From Amorphophallus konjac (taxonomy: Eukaryota; Streptophyta; Magnoliopsida; Alismatales; Araceae), in contig CM040126.1 in assembly GCA_022559845.1 (NCBI GenBank), positions 49,966,458 through 50,030,457 of the forward strand: 64,000 bases of DNA. Direction: 5' to 3'. Shown here in pieces: positions 55,082-64,000 of this stretch. The position numbers and the translations under genes are program-made. The first letter of the stretch is position 1. Each line of letters starts with the position of its first letter. The notes beneath the pieces are model-generated. The model ran no database searches. It was not told the origin of the DNA and was given only the letters and a program-made list of their open reading frames with translations.

Positions 55082-57952
55082 TGTAACGCCACGGGTTTTT
55101 CGGATCATTTTTCAGGTCAGGATCCTTGGGTTTTGGATCGTTTTGTGGGTCCCGGATCGCATTTTGCGATTTACGCGTGTTTTTACCTATCGGACCTTCG
55201 GAACCCCGTGTAGGGTGAACCATTGAGTTCTCCGACTTCGGGACGTTACCACTGTGTTGTGCGTTTTCTGAGGATTGTGGGGAGTATTTTTCCCCATTTT
55301 CGGTATTTTTTGGATTTTTTGGATTTTCCTATATAAACCCTCCCACCCCTCTCTCTCCTCTCAATTTCTCACTCTCTCTCTCTCTTCTCCCACGCTCTCC
55401 TCTCACTCTCTCCTCTCCGGCGGCCGACGGACCAAGGCAGGGGCGACGTAGGGTGACGCGGGCGAGAAGGATGGCGAGGATGGGTCGAGGATCGAGGGAC
55501 GAGGGCACGGTGAAGCCAGTCCGCGAGCGTGGGGCATCGACTGGGTTTCGTGAGGCATTTCTTCGTGGATCGGCGTCCACGGCGCGTCAAATCTTCCATG
55601 GAGGTAGGGAGATGGTTCCCTAACCAGTGCTTTTCATTTTCCCATGTTTTATAGGCCGAGGCGAGACCGAGAGTGGGTTTATTTCGCGTTTGGGGGAAAC
55701 TCCATGTTTAGGGCGAGCGACGGTTTTCGGCCGATTCGAGGCCCGATCGAGGTTTTGATTATGTTTTTGGGTTGTGGGAAGGTCCAGGGATGATTTCCCC
55801 ATATTTTCCCCTTCGCCTGGGGGCGAACGGGGCGTGAAACCGAACCCACGGCGGGGTTTGGTCCGCCCGCGGTGAACGCAGGGGGTGGCCACATTGGTGG
55901 CCGTCCAGCCCTGGTCTGGGCGGCCAAGACCCTGGCCGCCCAGCTGACTGGGCGGCCAGAAGTCTGGCCACCCAGAGGGGAGGGCGACCAAGTGTTTGGC
56001 CGCCCTCCTGGGTGGTCTGGCTTGGGCGGCCATCGTCCTGGCCGCCCAGCCCCTTGGGCGGCCAGGTGAGTGGTCGCCCAGCCCACTTGGCCCCGGGTCG
56101 CCGTGTTTTGGGGTTCCCTTCCCCCGAGGTGTCCGTGAGTGGTACGGGTGTGTGGGCAAGGTGTCCGGGTGATTCTCTGAGATTCTGGGTGTTCCGTGTT
56201 ACCTCGAGTTGTGTACTCGTGTGTTTTAAGGGTCCGGGTGACCCTCTTGCGGTTCGGTTGCGTCGTGTTGACCCCCGGTCGACTCGGTTGTGACCAAGTG
56301 GTCGACCTTCGGTCTTGTGGATGTCCCGGACACCCCGTGGGTTCTGTGTCCGTGTTTTGGGGTGTCTGGAGGTGCCGTGTTACCTCAAATAGCTTCCCCG
56401 TGGGTTTGGTGGGTCCGGGCGACCCCTTGCGTTCCGAGCTCTAGTGTTCTCGCTAGAATGAGTCGCCGTGTATCGGCATGTGTGCGGTGAGTTATTTCCG
56501 CACATCATTGGCTTCTCAGTAGGTGGTTTCCATATGGGCCATGCGTATGGCCTTGGACTATGAGTCTAGTCAACCAGCTTGGGGCTGGAGGTTTTCGCGT
56601 GTCCCTGAGACAAGGGATTAACCCGGCGGCTTGTGAGCTACCTCGGTATTTATGTCACCGTGGTTTCAGACCTAGGGATTAGGCCAGATTAACGGCGTAG
56701 TGCTATCGCGTACGACGGTCTTGACCCGAGTCTCGTGACTCAAGGACCGTTGGTTTAGTAGGTCTAGTGGGCTGTCCAGAGTCTGGTGGTCTCAAGCCGC
56801 CTGTTACTCCGCGTTACTCGTGATGGGTGCGTGAGTGATTTTCAGTGTTCACGTTTAGTGACCTCCCATTAGTCGTAGCCTTCTTACGGCACGCGTGTGC
56901 TGACTCACCCGGGAGTGGTGGAGCGGCTTACCCGAGAGAGACGATTTTTAGGCTGGTTACCATAGGGCCCCTCGCCTTTGCAGCCTGAGTCCGGCTGGGG
57001 GGGGGGGGGAAACCAACTAGAGGACCCGACCTAGAGCGGATGGTCTGTGTGTGCACACTTAGTTGGGGGCAGTTGGACCCGCACTGACGAGCGCTACCCC
57101 AGCTCATCCTTGTTCGTGGTACTGGTTACTATGGTGTCTCTATCTCCGCCGGGGGCATCGCAGCGAGACACTTGAGGCGCGAACTAAGTCATCAGTGGAC
57201 GCATCTGACTTTGCTTCTGGTGGGCAGTGCTCCTGTCACTTGATGTGAGTTTCAGGTGACTTGAGTTTTCGTTTCCCGTTTGCGAGACGTGGTTTTACGT
57301 GTAGTTTCCGAGTGTGTTCCCGAGGTAGAGGTCTAGGGTTTCCGGTGAGCGTCACCAAGGGATTTCCCTAGATGGTGTTAGGTCCACGATAGCGTTATCG
57401 TGATGTCTTCTCTGGCAGTGTAGCCAGAGGTCTTTCGATTAGACCGATGTTTCCCCGACTCGAGATCGGGGCGTGTATTCTAGTACAGTAGGAGTAGCTG
57501 TAGCGCCAAATTTTTACCGGCCACCGGTTTGCTGTTCCTGCTGTTACTGTTGTTCTTGCTGTAGTTGCTGCTTTCCGTGTCGCCGTTGTTTTCGGTTGGG
57601 GTTCCGCGGGACGCCTACTGAGCCAGTGATAGTAGGCTCACCCTTGCGTTTCAGGTGCGGCGTCGAGGTTCGAGGGTGCTGTGCTGTGGTTCTTAGTTGC
57701 CAGCTCGTCGGGTCGAGTGTTCACTTGACATTTGGTACGTTTCCTGCCTTAGACTGTACTTTTTGTTGGATTGGACTCTGTTGTAGTTGTTTGTTTATTT
57801 CTGTTAATTGTTGAATTATCCTGCCTTATTTTCTATTTCTTTGTACCTCCACACTCCTTTTTAGCCCTTCCGAGCCCCGGCTCGTGGGCGACGGGCCAAG
57901 ATCCGAATGGTATCGGGTTCCTTTCCCAATATCCAGATCTTGGGTCATTACA
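55082..57952 (+). mobile_element. Solo LTR in element C gag (TSD CAGGG)
   Basis: This 2871-bp LTR (TGTAACGCCAC to GGGTCATTACA) is flanked by a perfect TSD, CAGGG, at 55077-55081 and 57953-57957. No internal region is present, so it arose by LTR-LTR recombination. It is related to the element C LTR and to the solo LTR at 28534. TATATAAA lies at 55330-55337. It has its own hairpin array and the conserved splice-like motif (57613-57660). Confidence 0.92.
55884..56080. repeat. GGGCGGCCA hairpin array in the solo LTR
   Basis: Five or six palindromic units with a period near 35 bp, for example TGGGCGGCCA with TGGCCGCCCA at 55917-55942 (ten perfect base pairs). Others carry one mismatch. It lies about 800-1000 bp from the LTR start, the same place as the unrelated arrays in the related LTRs. 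Confidence 0.87.
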
Positions 57953-57957
57953 CAGGG

Positions 57958-59160
57958 GGCCAGGAAGGGCAGAGCAGAGCAGCACTTCCAATTGATGTAG
58001 CAGAGGAGGCGAGAGTTCTCGGAGTAGAGGAGTTCTTCTGGAACATGTATCTGGTATGTTCTTCGGCAACAGGGCAGTGATGCTGGCGAGGGTTCATCGT
58101 CTCGAGGTGGCCCTGGTCAGGTGTTGAGAGATTTCTTGCAGTTCCAACCGTCTCTTTACAGTGGGTGGCCAGATCTAGAGGTGGCCAGGGAGTGGCTAGA
58201 TGACTTAGAGCGAGTATTCAGTTCGATGGAGTGTGCTGAGGAAGAGAGAGTGGTGTTGGCTATCCATCGGTTGCAGGGGTCAACCCGGACATGGTGGACG
58301 TCAGAGTGGGGGATAGCATTCCAGTCCCGTCCTCTTTGGAAGATCGCGTGGCGGGAGTTCGTCACAGTTTTTGAGCGTGCTTTCTGTCCATCCTTCATCA
58401 GATCGTAGAGGATGCGTGAGTTACTAGAGTTAGTTCAGGGTGACATGTCAGTGATGCAATAGAGATCCAGATTCATTGAGTTGGGCCGTTATGCACCGCA
58501 TATCATGGCAGGTGAGGAGCTAAGGACCGAACAATTTGTCGGGGGTTTAAGGCCAGAGCTGAGGCATCCCCTGCTTGCGTCAGGTTTGACCAACCTGGAT
58601 GAAGCTTGCAGAGCAGCAGCGGTGTTGGAGAGAGATTTACAGAAGACCCGAGGATAGGGCAGTGTAGGCCCGACACAGGTGCGTTTTAGTCAGCCGACGG
58701 TAGTGCAGCAGCAGAGTACTGTCCATTCCTCAGCAGGCAGTTCAGGGGCATCTCGTTCGTGGCTTCGGCGATAGAAGATCCGACAGCATTTGGCTTGAAG
58801 CTCAAGAAGTTGTTCAGGGAAGCCAGTTTCGGTGAGAGGCGTCAGGACCGCAGGGAGTCGAGGTAGCAATCAGTGGAGAGCGTTCAGCAGCCCACACCTT
58901 ATTGTGCCAGGGTTCTGTGAGTGGTTCTCGGGGTGGGTGTCCTCTGTGCGGCGATTCTCATCCAGGCAGGCAGTGCTCAGCAGCCGTGATTTGCTTCAGG
59001 TGTGACCAGCCAGGGCACATGGCGCGTGACTGTCCGCAGAGACCGCGTCAGTCGCAAGAGTTCCAGTAGCAGCAGTAGTGTCTGCCCCAGCAGTTACCAC
59101 CACAGCCGCAGCAATACCAGCAGCAGGGTCAGTTTTCGCAGTTGTCACGATTGACTACTG
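57958..59160 (+). pseudogene. Element C gag, main part
   Basis: The capsid region (LQFQPSLYSGWPDLEVAREW, then VVLAIHRLQGSTRTWW) resembles the retrotransposon Gag domain. A second part reads GRYAPHIMAGEELRTEQFVG. Two zinc-binding segments follow near 58935-59040: a CPLCG...HPGRQC type and CFRCDQPGHMARDC. In-frame stops near 58080, 58406, 58460 and 58658, plus probable frameshifts, disable it. A Gln-rich stretch lies at 59060-59140. Confidence 0.78.
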
Positions 59161-59195
59161 TGGGGAGGCAGAGATCCCGAGGCTGAGTCACGCAC

Positions 59196-59645
59196 ATGAC
59201 CAGAGCAGAGGCTGAGGCGTCGCAGTTAGTGGAAGGTACTATTTCGATTATGGGTTGTGCGGCTCGAGTTTTATTTGATTCTGGTGCGTCCCATTCGTTC
59301 ATTTTGGAGGATTTTGCTCAAAGTGCCGAGGAGTCGGTGACCGAGGTGTCTTGTGACTTGGCAGTGGAGTTGCCTATCGGTGATTTCATGCTCACCTCGT
59401 ATTTCCTTGAGAAGGTGCCTGTGTGGGTGGATGGATGGAACTTACTAGCCAGGCAGTATGCATTGCCACTTCAGGGCTTTGCTGTGATTTTGGGCATAGA
59501 TTGGCTCGAGGCCCATCATGCCATGGTGGATTACAGCTCGAAGAGGGTTTGCTTCTGACAGCTTCGTGGACCCACCTTCTACTATCAAGGTATCCGGTCT
59601 TCCTCTTCCCGTTTTCTTATTTCGGCCATTAAGGCCCGTAGATTG
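59196..59645 (+). pseudogene. Element C protease and RT lead-in, truncated
   Basis: The aspartic protease motif VLFDSGASHSF lies about 30 residues in, then AVILGIDWLEAHHAMVDY. It would process the polyprotein. A stop follows at 59556-59558. In another frame an ISAIKARRL segment, usual just before RT, is still readable. The element is cut at 59645 by the next LTR. Confidence 0.82.
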
Positions 59646-61151
59646 TGATGGGAATCAACACCGGACACTAACTTTTATTTTCGTATTTGTGTCCTTTAGT
59701 TTACATTTATACCCTTGCATTATTGGGTTTGCAATTGTAAGGCTTTATAATCCAATTTGTTAGTCCTAGAAGTCTTTGGGTTTCTTTGCAAAAGGCCATG
59801 TAGGCCCTGCAGGACCCTCCACCCCTTCCTCATTGGTCCAAGTGGTATCTTGGGGTCTATGTGGGGCTGGTCAAATGTCTTAGGTGGCTTCTAGAAGGGC
59901 TTGACCATCCAAGGGGACAATTGGATTAAAAAGTCCAAGATCCCTCCTTAAAAGTCAAGGGGGCGCCCCCCTCCACTTAATGTATTTTAATTTTTACTTT
60001 TTTGACCACATGGGATTAAATATGATGTCCCTTGTATACCCCTCCCCTAACCTAGATCTGAATATAGTTAGGGTCATTTTGTATTTCATATAAATAGCTT
60101 GTATTTCCCATTTTAGAAGAATTAATGAAGAAGAATTCTTGGAATATTGTAAAGCCCAAGGGCGACCCCCTCTCTCCCCTCTCTTCTTGCAGCTGGATTG
60201 CTGCCTTCTAGGGTGGATTCCCTACTATACTTGGTGGATTCCAAGTGTTCTATCTTCTCAGGGTGTGAAACTCTGCCGCCGCCTTCCGTTCGTGCTGCCA
60301 TCCCACCGCCGCCACCGTCGCCAGAGTTCTGTCCAACTCAAGACAGCAAGCCACCTCCAGAATTTTTGCTCAACTTGTGATCTGTTGGGTTCCAAATTTT
60401 CAGGGTGAGTTCTTGAGGTCCATCCCACGTCCCATAAAAATTTTCCTATTTTCCAGCCTTCGTTTTTTATTTTTCCCATTTCGTGTTCCCCAGCCTTCCA
60501 GATCTGCCTGTGTTCTGTTTTGTGTCACAGCAACTGAGTTCATCCAATGTTCAACCCCTTTTCCCATGTCTGAATGAGTTGAAACTTTTATTGGGGATTC
60601 TATCCACCTAAGCCCCCTTCCACGAGTTTTTTTTGAGAATTTTAGATCTCGTTTACATTTTCTAAAAATCACTGTCAAATCCCAAGTCTGTTCTGTCCCT
60701 ACTGTCCAGATCCGACCACCTAGTGTTAGAAAATCCTTTTCCCATATCAAACCTCCACCATAAATTACAAAAAAAAATCCACGTCTTCCTTACTTTCCCC
60801 GCTCCAACTTTCATCAAGGACCCAACACCCAGATCCAAAGTTTGAGTCATAGTCAATGCATGTTCTCAGTCAGATTTCAATATGCCTGGCCAGATCTGAG
60901 ACTGAGAACAGTTCTGTTCTAAATTCCACCATCACAAATACGGCCGCAACAAAATTTCTGGAGCAATAGAGGATCAAAGTACTTCGCGTTAGCTTTCCAA
61001 CGGCACCAGTTTCGCGCCGATCCGACGTCAGTGCTGGTCGCAGCAAATTTTGTCACCGCAGCGCACAAGTCTGAAACAGAAGCTCAGGTTCGTGGACAGC
61101 AAGCTTCCACGTGACGGTCGGAGCCGCTTCGCCTTCCACGAGGAGATCCAG
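59646..61151 (+). repeat. Truncated LTR related to elements A and B
   Basis: It starts TGATGGGAATC, like the element B LTR in its own orientation, and follows the same order of blocks: the GGGCGCCCCC block near 59963, the promoter (TATAAATA at 60089-60096), a GCC-rich stretch near 60275-60330 and TTAGCTTTCCAACGGC near 60988. It stops at 61151, where LTR D begins, so about the last quarter is missing. By position it inserted into element C, but only one flank is in view. Confidence 0.75.
60089..60096 (+). promoter_or_regulatory. TATA box of the truncated LTR
   Basis: TATAAATA, followed by TTGTATTTCCCATTTTAG-like sequence also seen after the TATA boxes of A and B. Confidence 0.6.
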
Positions 61152-61260
61152 TGTAGCAACCCTGATAAATTTAAAAGGAATAAATAATCAAAATAGATTA
61201 AAAGATTTAGTAAATAAACGAAAGAGCTTGGAATAAAAATAATTAAACCCTGATGAAAAT

Positions 61261-61475
61261 AACGCCTTAGATATATGCGCTACTTTACAATAAAACGCCC
61301 TTACCTAAGGCGTGTTTTGAAGAAAGGACGCCCACACGTCAAGGCGTCAAATTTCAAACAACCAAAATAAATAAAAAGGGCAAGTTAGCGTAACGTCCCT
61401 TGCGTGGACGCGTTTCAACAAGAAACGACGCTTGACAAGGCGTCAATTTAAATTCGACGCCCTGACCTAGGTCGC
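61261..61475. repeat. ACGCC hairpin units in LTR D, upstream zone
   Basis: Five or six units have arms such as ACGCCCTTAC with AAGGCGT, or GACGCCCTGACCTAGGTCGC. They are spaced 35-50 bp apart, upstream of the TATA box. Confidence 0.78.
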
Positions 61476-61619
61476 TAATTCAGTTCGAGTTTCGTTCGAC
61501 CCAGGAGTCTATCCAGGGTAAGTTGATAACTATGAGAAAGAGTTCGAATGTAGTAATAACTCTATCTTGGAAGTATTACTTCCAATCAAACACTAACCCT
61601 ATTAGGATTCTAAGGATCC

Positions 61620-61627
61620 TATAAAAA
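61620..61627 (+). promoter_or_regulatory. TATA box of LTR D
   Basis: TATAAAAA, 468 bp from the LTR start. Confidence 0.6.
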
Positions 61628-62159
61628 CCCTTGCCGATCGAACCCTAAAGCTATTTGGTCGATCTGCTGCTGCTACGGTACGTAAAGAACATCAGTTCTT
61701 ATCTCTTTTCTTTCGGTTGCATGAAGAATCACTGATTCTTCATCTTCTTCTCTTCTTACAGGTTGAAGAAGACGAACGTGAGAAGAACAAAGGGTAAGTT
61801 CTTCTTTCTTCCACCTTCAGTCAAGTATTATGAAGATAATACTAATGATTGTATATATAGGTTCTCTGTAGGAAAGTCATCATAACCTACTGAAGAACGT
61901 GGGTTCTTCATCGGTGTACGTCTGCACCTGATCGTGCCGAAAAGAAAACCTGTCGACAATCTACACCAAGACTTCTGCCCTTTCATCCTACTCTGTTGAT
62001 AACAGAGTACCGTGTCTTCATCAGTTCGCCAGTTAATCATCAAAAAGGTAGGTTTTCTCAAGCACTGTAGCCCAAATCACCATAATAACTATATTAAACT
62101 ATATATATTAGTTCATGCATATAGTTTTCACGAGTTTTAAAAGTTCTATTGTTGGAAAG

Positions 62160-62727
62160 AAACGCCCTTTCCAAGGGCGCTAATTTTATACGCGACCCAG
62201 ACTAGGGCGCTATTTAAATAAACGACCCTGACAAGGTCGTCAATTCAAAAGATTTGACGCCCTGTACACAGACGTCAATTTAATTACCTGATAATTACCC
62301 ATGTTAATTAGTCCAATATTCACTTAAACATGATTCTAAATCAGTGCATCCTGATATTATCCTGTCATGACCATATCTCGTTTTCTGGAAATTTCAATAC
62401 TTGAAAAATTGTAAATTCTTGAAATACACGACCCTGTATAGGTCGTCTCTCACTTGACTAACGCCCCTGTTCAGGACGTGAATTTAAAAGTAACGCCCCT
62501 GTCCAGGGCGTGTTTCTGATAAATTACTGAAAATATATATTCTGCAAAAATAGAGATAAAGAATGAACGACCATTGCATACGTCGTCAAATTTTAATTAA
62601 ACACCCCTTACCAGGGCGCGTTTTCGGTAAAATACGGAAATATTGAAAATTTGCAAAAATTTAAAATAGATAAACGCCCTTACTGAAGGCGTTATTTACT
62701 TGAGTAGTGACTTTACTTAAGTCGTTA
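62160..62727. repeat. ACGCC hairpin units in LTR D, downstream zone
   Basis: About ten units, for example AACGCCCTTTCCAAGGGCGC at 62161-62180 and ACGCCCCTGTCCAGGGCGT near 62502. Some have ACGACCCTG...AGGTCGT arms, where both arms changed together. The zone is downstream of the TATA box. Confidence 0.8.
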
Positions 62728-64000
62728 TTTTCCTGTAAAAATGTTTTTACCCTGTTTCTGATAACCGATGGTTTCAATATATCTATATATATGTATATCG
62801 GCACTATATCTCCACTCCGTGAGTATAGTCCCACGTTTCATGATGTTTTATCGATCACCCTCAATTCTCATTGACATACAAGCTCTCCATTGGACATTCC
62901 GTTCCTTTGGACTAGCGAGTTAGTCATAGAGACCTCTGTAAGACTCCTCGTACCTTGGAATCCCTCAAGGTCGACTGAGCTGGTTGTACCCTGAAAACCC
63001 ATTACACTATTGAATGCCATGTCACTCTAAAGAAAACATGGTATACCGGCCCTTATGATATGCAAAGAGTATATCATGAGAATTCTTAATGGGATGATGA
63101 TATCATGCCATTTGTTGATGTTCTTGTGGACCTCAATTCTATAATAAGAATGAGGGTATCTTGCCTTTGATGTACTGTTCATGTGGACCTCAATTCTATA
63201 TAAAGAATGTCCATACTTGTTTGTCATGGTACCCGAGTTAAGGGAACCTAATTCCACCTAGTTTCATCGTTCATCGTGATTGTACCGTTGTTATCGCCTA
63301 TCTATGTCCAATGTCGTATTTTTGGACTCCATTCTCTCAAAGTTATCCTACGTGTCTACAAGCTTAAATTGTTGAAATTCCCTATTGGCTATATATATAT
63401 ATATATACAAGAGTGGATGTCAAATATACATGATAAATGCCTGCGCATATAGGGCCCGATCTGGTCCTGGGAGGAGCACCCGAAAGTACTTGTGCCCATG
63501 GGAGTTGAATGATAAGGTATCTGGCATTATACCGAGTGCATGACTAGCTTGATTGGACATTCCACACAAATCTTGTACTTGACTCGTACTTGACTTGACA
63601 TGAATTGCGTGACCCGAGAAAGGGTAATTACTTGCTTGCTTGATACATGATAGCCAAAGTTCTTGACATGACTTGCTAAGAAGTACTTGCTTGAATATCT
63701 TGTTATCTTTTCTTGAAAGCTCATGACTAGTTCATCTTGCCGTCTTATTGATAAATTCTCTCTCTATCTTGTCGTTTTATGCGAGCATGCATAGCTATAG
63801 TACATACATGAAAGATGTAATTATTTAAACCCCTTGCTAGCGCTTGAGATATAATTTCCTACTGAGCGTTCGCTCACTCCGTGTGTTCCCTACTTTTCAG
63901 GTAAGTCCGACGAAGAAGGTCAATCTGATGGGGAAAGTCAAGAGTGAAAGAGCTAGAGCTTTTCCAAGTGTCATCTAGTCTTTTTCCTATTTTCTTGAGT

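Larger units (their letters stand above)
52438..59645 (+). mobile_element. Element C: 5' part of a Tekay/Del-like chromovirus
   Basis: LTR, primer site, gag with two zinc knuckles and protease are present in order. The sequence stops at 59645, just where RT should begin, because another LTR starts there. A solo LTR (55082-57952) lies within gag. Protease and Gag motifs fit the Tekay/Del group of chromoviruses. Several stops in gag show decay. The 3' half is outside the window or lost. Confidence 0.82.
61152..64000 (+). repeat. LTR D, 5' part, running out of the window
   Basis: It starts TGTAGCAACCC, a typical start for LTRs of plant chromoviruses. At least 2849 bp lie in the window and the end is not seen. 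It contains a TATA box, two zones of hairpins and, at 63860-63903, the CTACTGAGC...TTTTCAGGT motif shared with other LTRs here. No coding sequence is supported. Confidence 0.75.

Noticed and set aside
55620..56159. 135-179 codon minus-strand frames in the solo LTR
   Set aside because: They arise from the GC-rich GGGCGGCCA hairpin array and have no domain.

Overview
This window is nuclear repeat DNA from a flowering plant with a large, retrotransposon-rich genome. The sequence does not identify the species. I see no host protein gene, rRNA, tRNA or CRISPR array. Nearly every base belongs to LTR retrotransposons that have inserted into one another. Perfect 5-bp target-site duplications (TSDs) fix four of the insertions.

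Layout. 1-2485: degenerate non-coding DNA, probably an old LTR remnant. 2486-52037: a Ty1/copia Sirevirus-type element, plus strand. It has gag but no recognisable pol, and it is split by two large insertions. Insertion 1 (4967-14919, minus, TSD GCTTT) is a complete Ty3/gypsy chromovirus, 'element A'. Insertion 2 (20174-50534, minus, TSD GGCAT) is a Tat-lineage Ty3/gypsy element. It carries gag, protease, a G-patch region, RT, two RNase H domains, integrase, and two antisense intron-containing genes. The second antisense gene is cut by a solo LTR (28534-37788, minus), which itself contains a small non-autonomous chromovirus relative, 'element B' (29720-36225, minus, TSD TCACG). 52038-52437: an LTR-like remnant. 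52438-59645: the 5' part of a Tekay/Del-like chromovirus, 'element C', plus strand, whose gag is split by a solo LTR (55082-57952, TSD CAGGG). 59646-61151: a truncated LTR related to those of A and B. 61152-64000: the start of another LTR, 'LTR D', running out of the window. Maximum nesting is four levels: Sirevirus > Tat > solo LTR > element B.

How the parts relate. Element A and the Tat element were probably autonomous, and both are now disabled by stops and, in Tat, frameshifts. The Sirevirus-type element and element B look non-autonomous: they keep LTRs, a tRNA primer site and Gag but no pol, so they would need enzymes in trans. A, B and the LTR at 59646 share LTR blocks. Element C, both solo LTRs and LTR D share a conserved motif near their LTR ends.

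Most interesting signals. (1) Short imperfect-palindrome (hairpin) arrays lie in the non-coding parts of unrelated LTR families. Their architecture and position are similar, but their sequences are family-specific. In the Tat element they occur as doublets in LTRs, leader, 3' region and one intron. (2) An antisense seven-exon gene in the Tat element has only phase-0 introns, and the short introns resemble one another. (3) Element B has its whole enzymatic core replaced by a Pro/Ser-rich reading frame fused to a truncated Gag.
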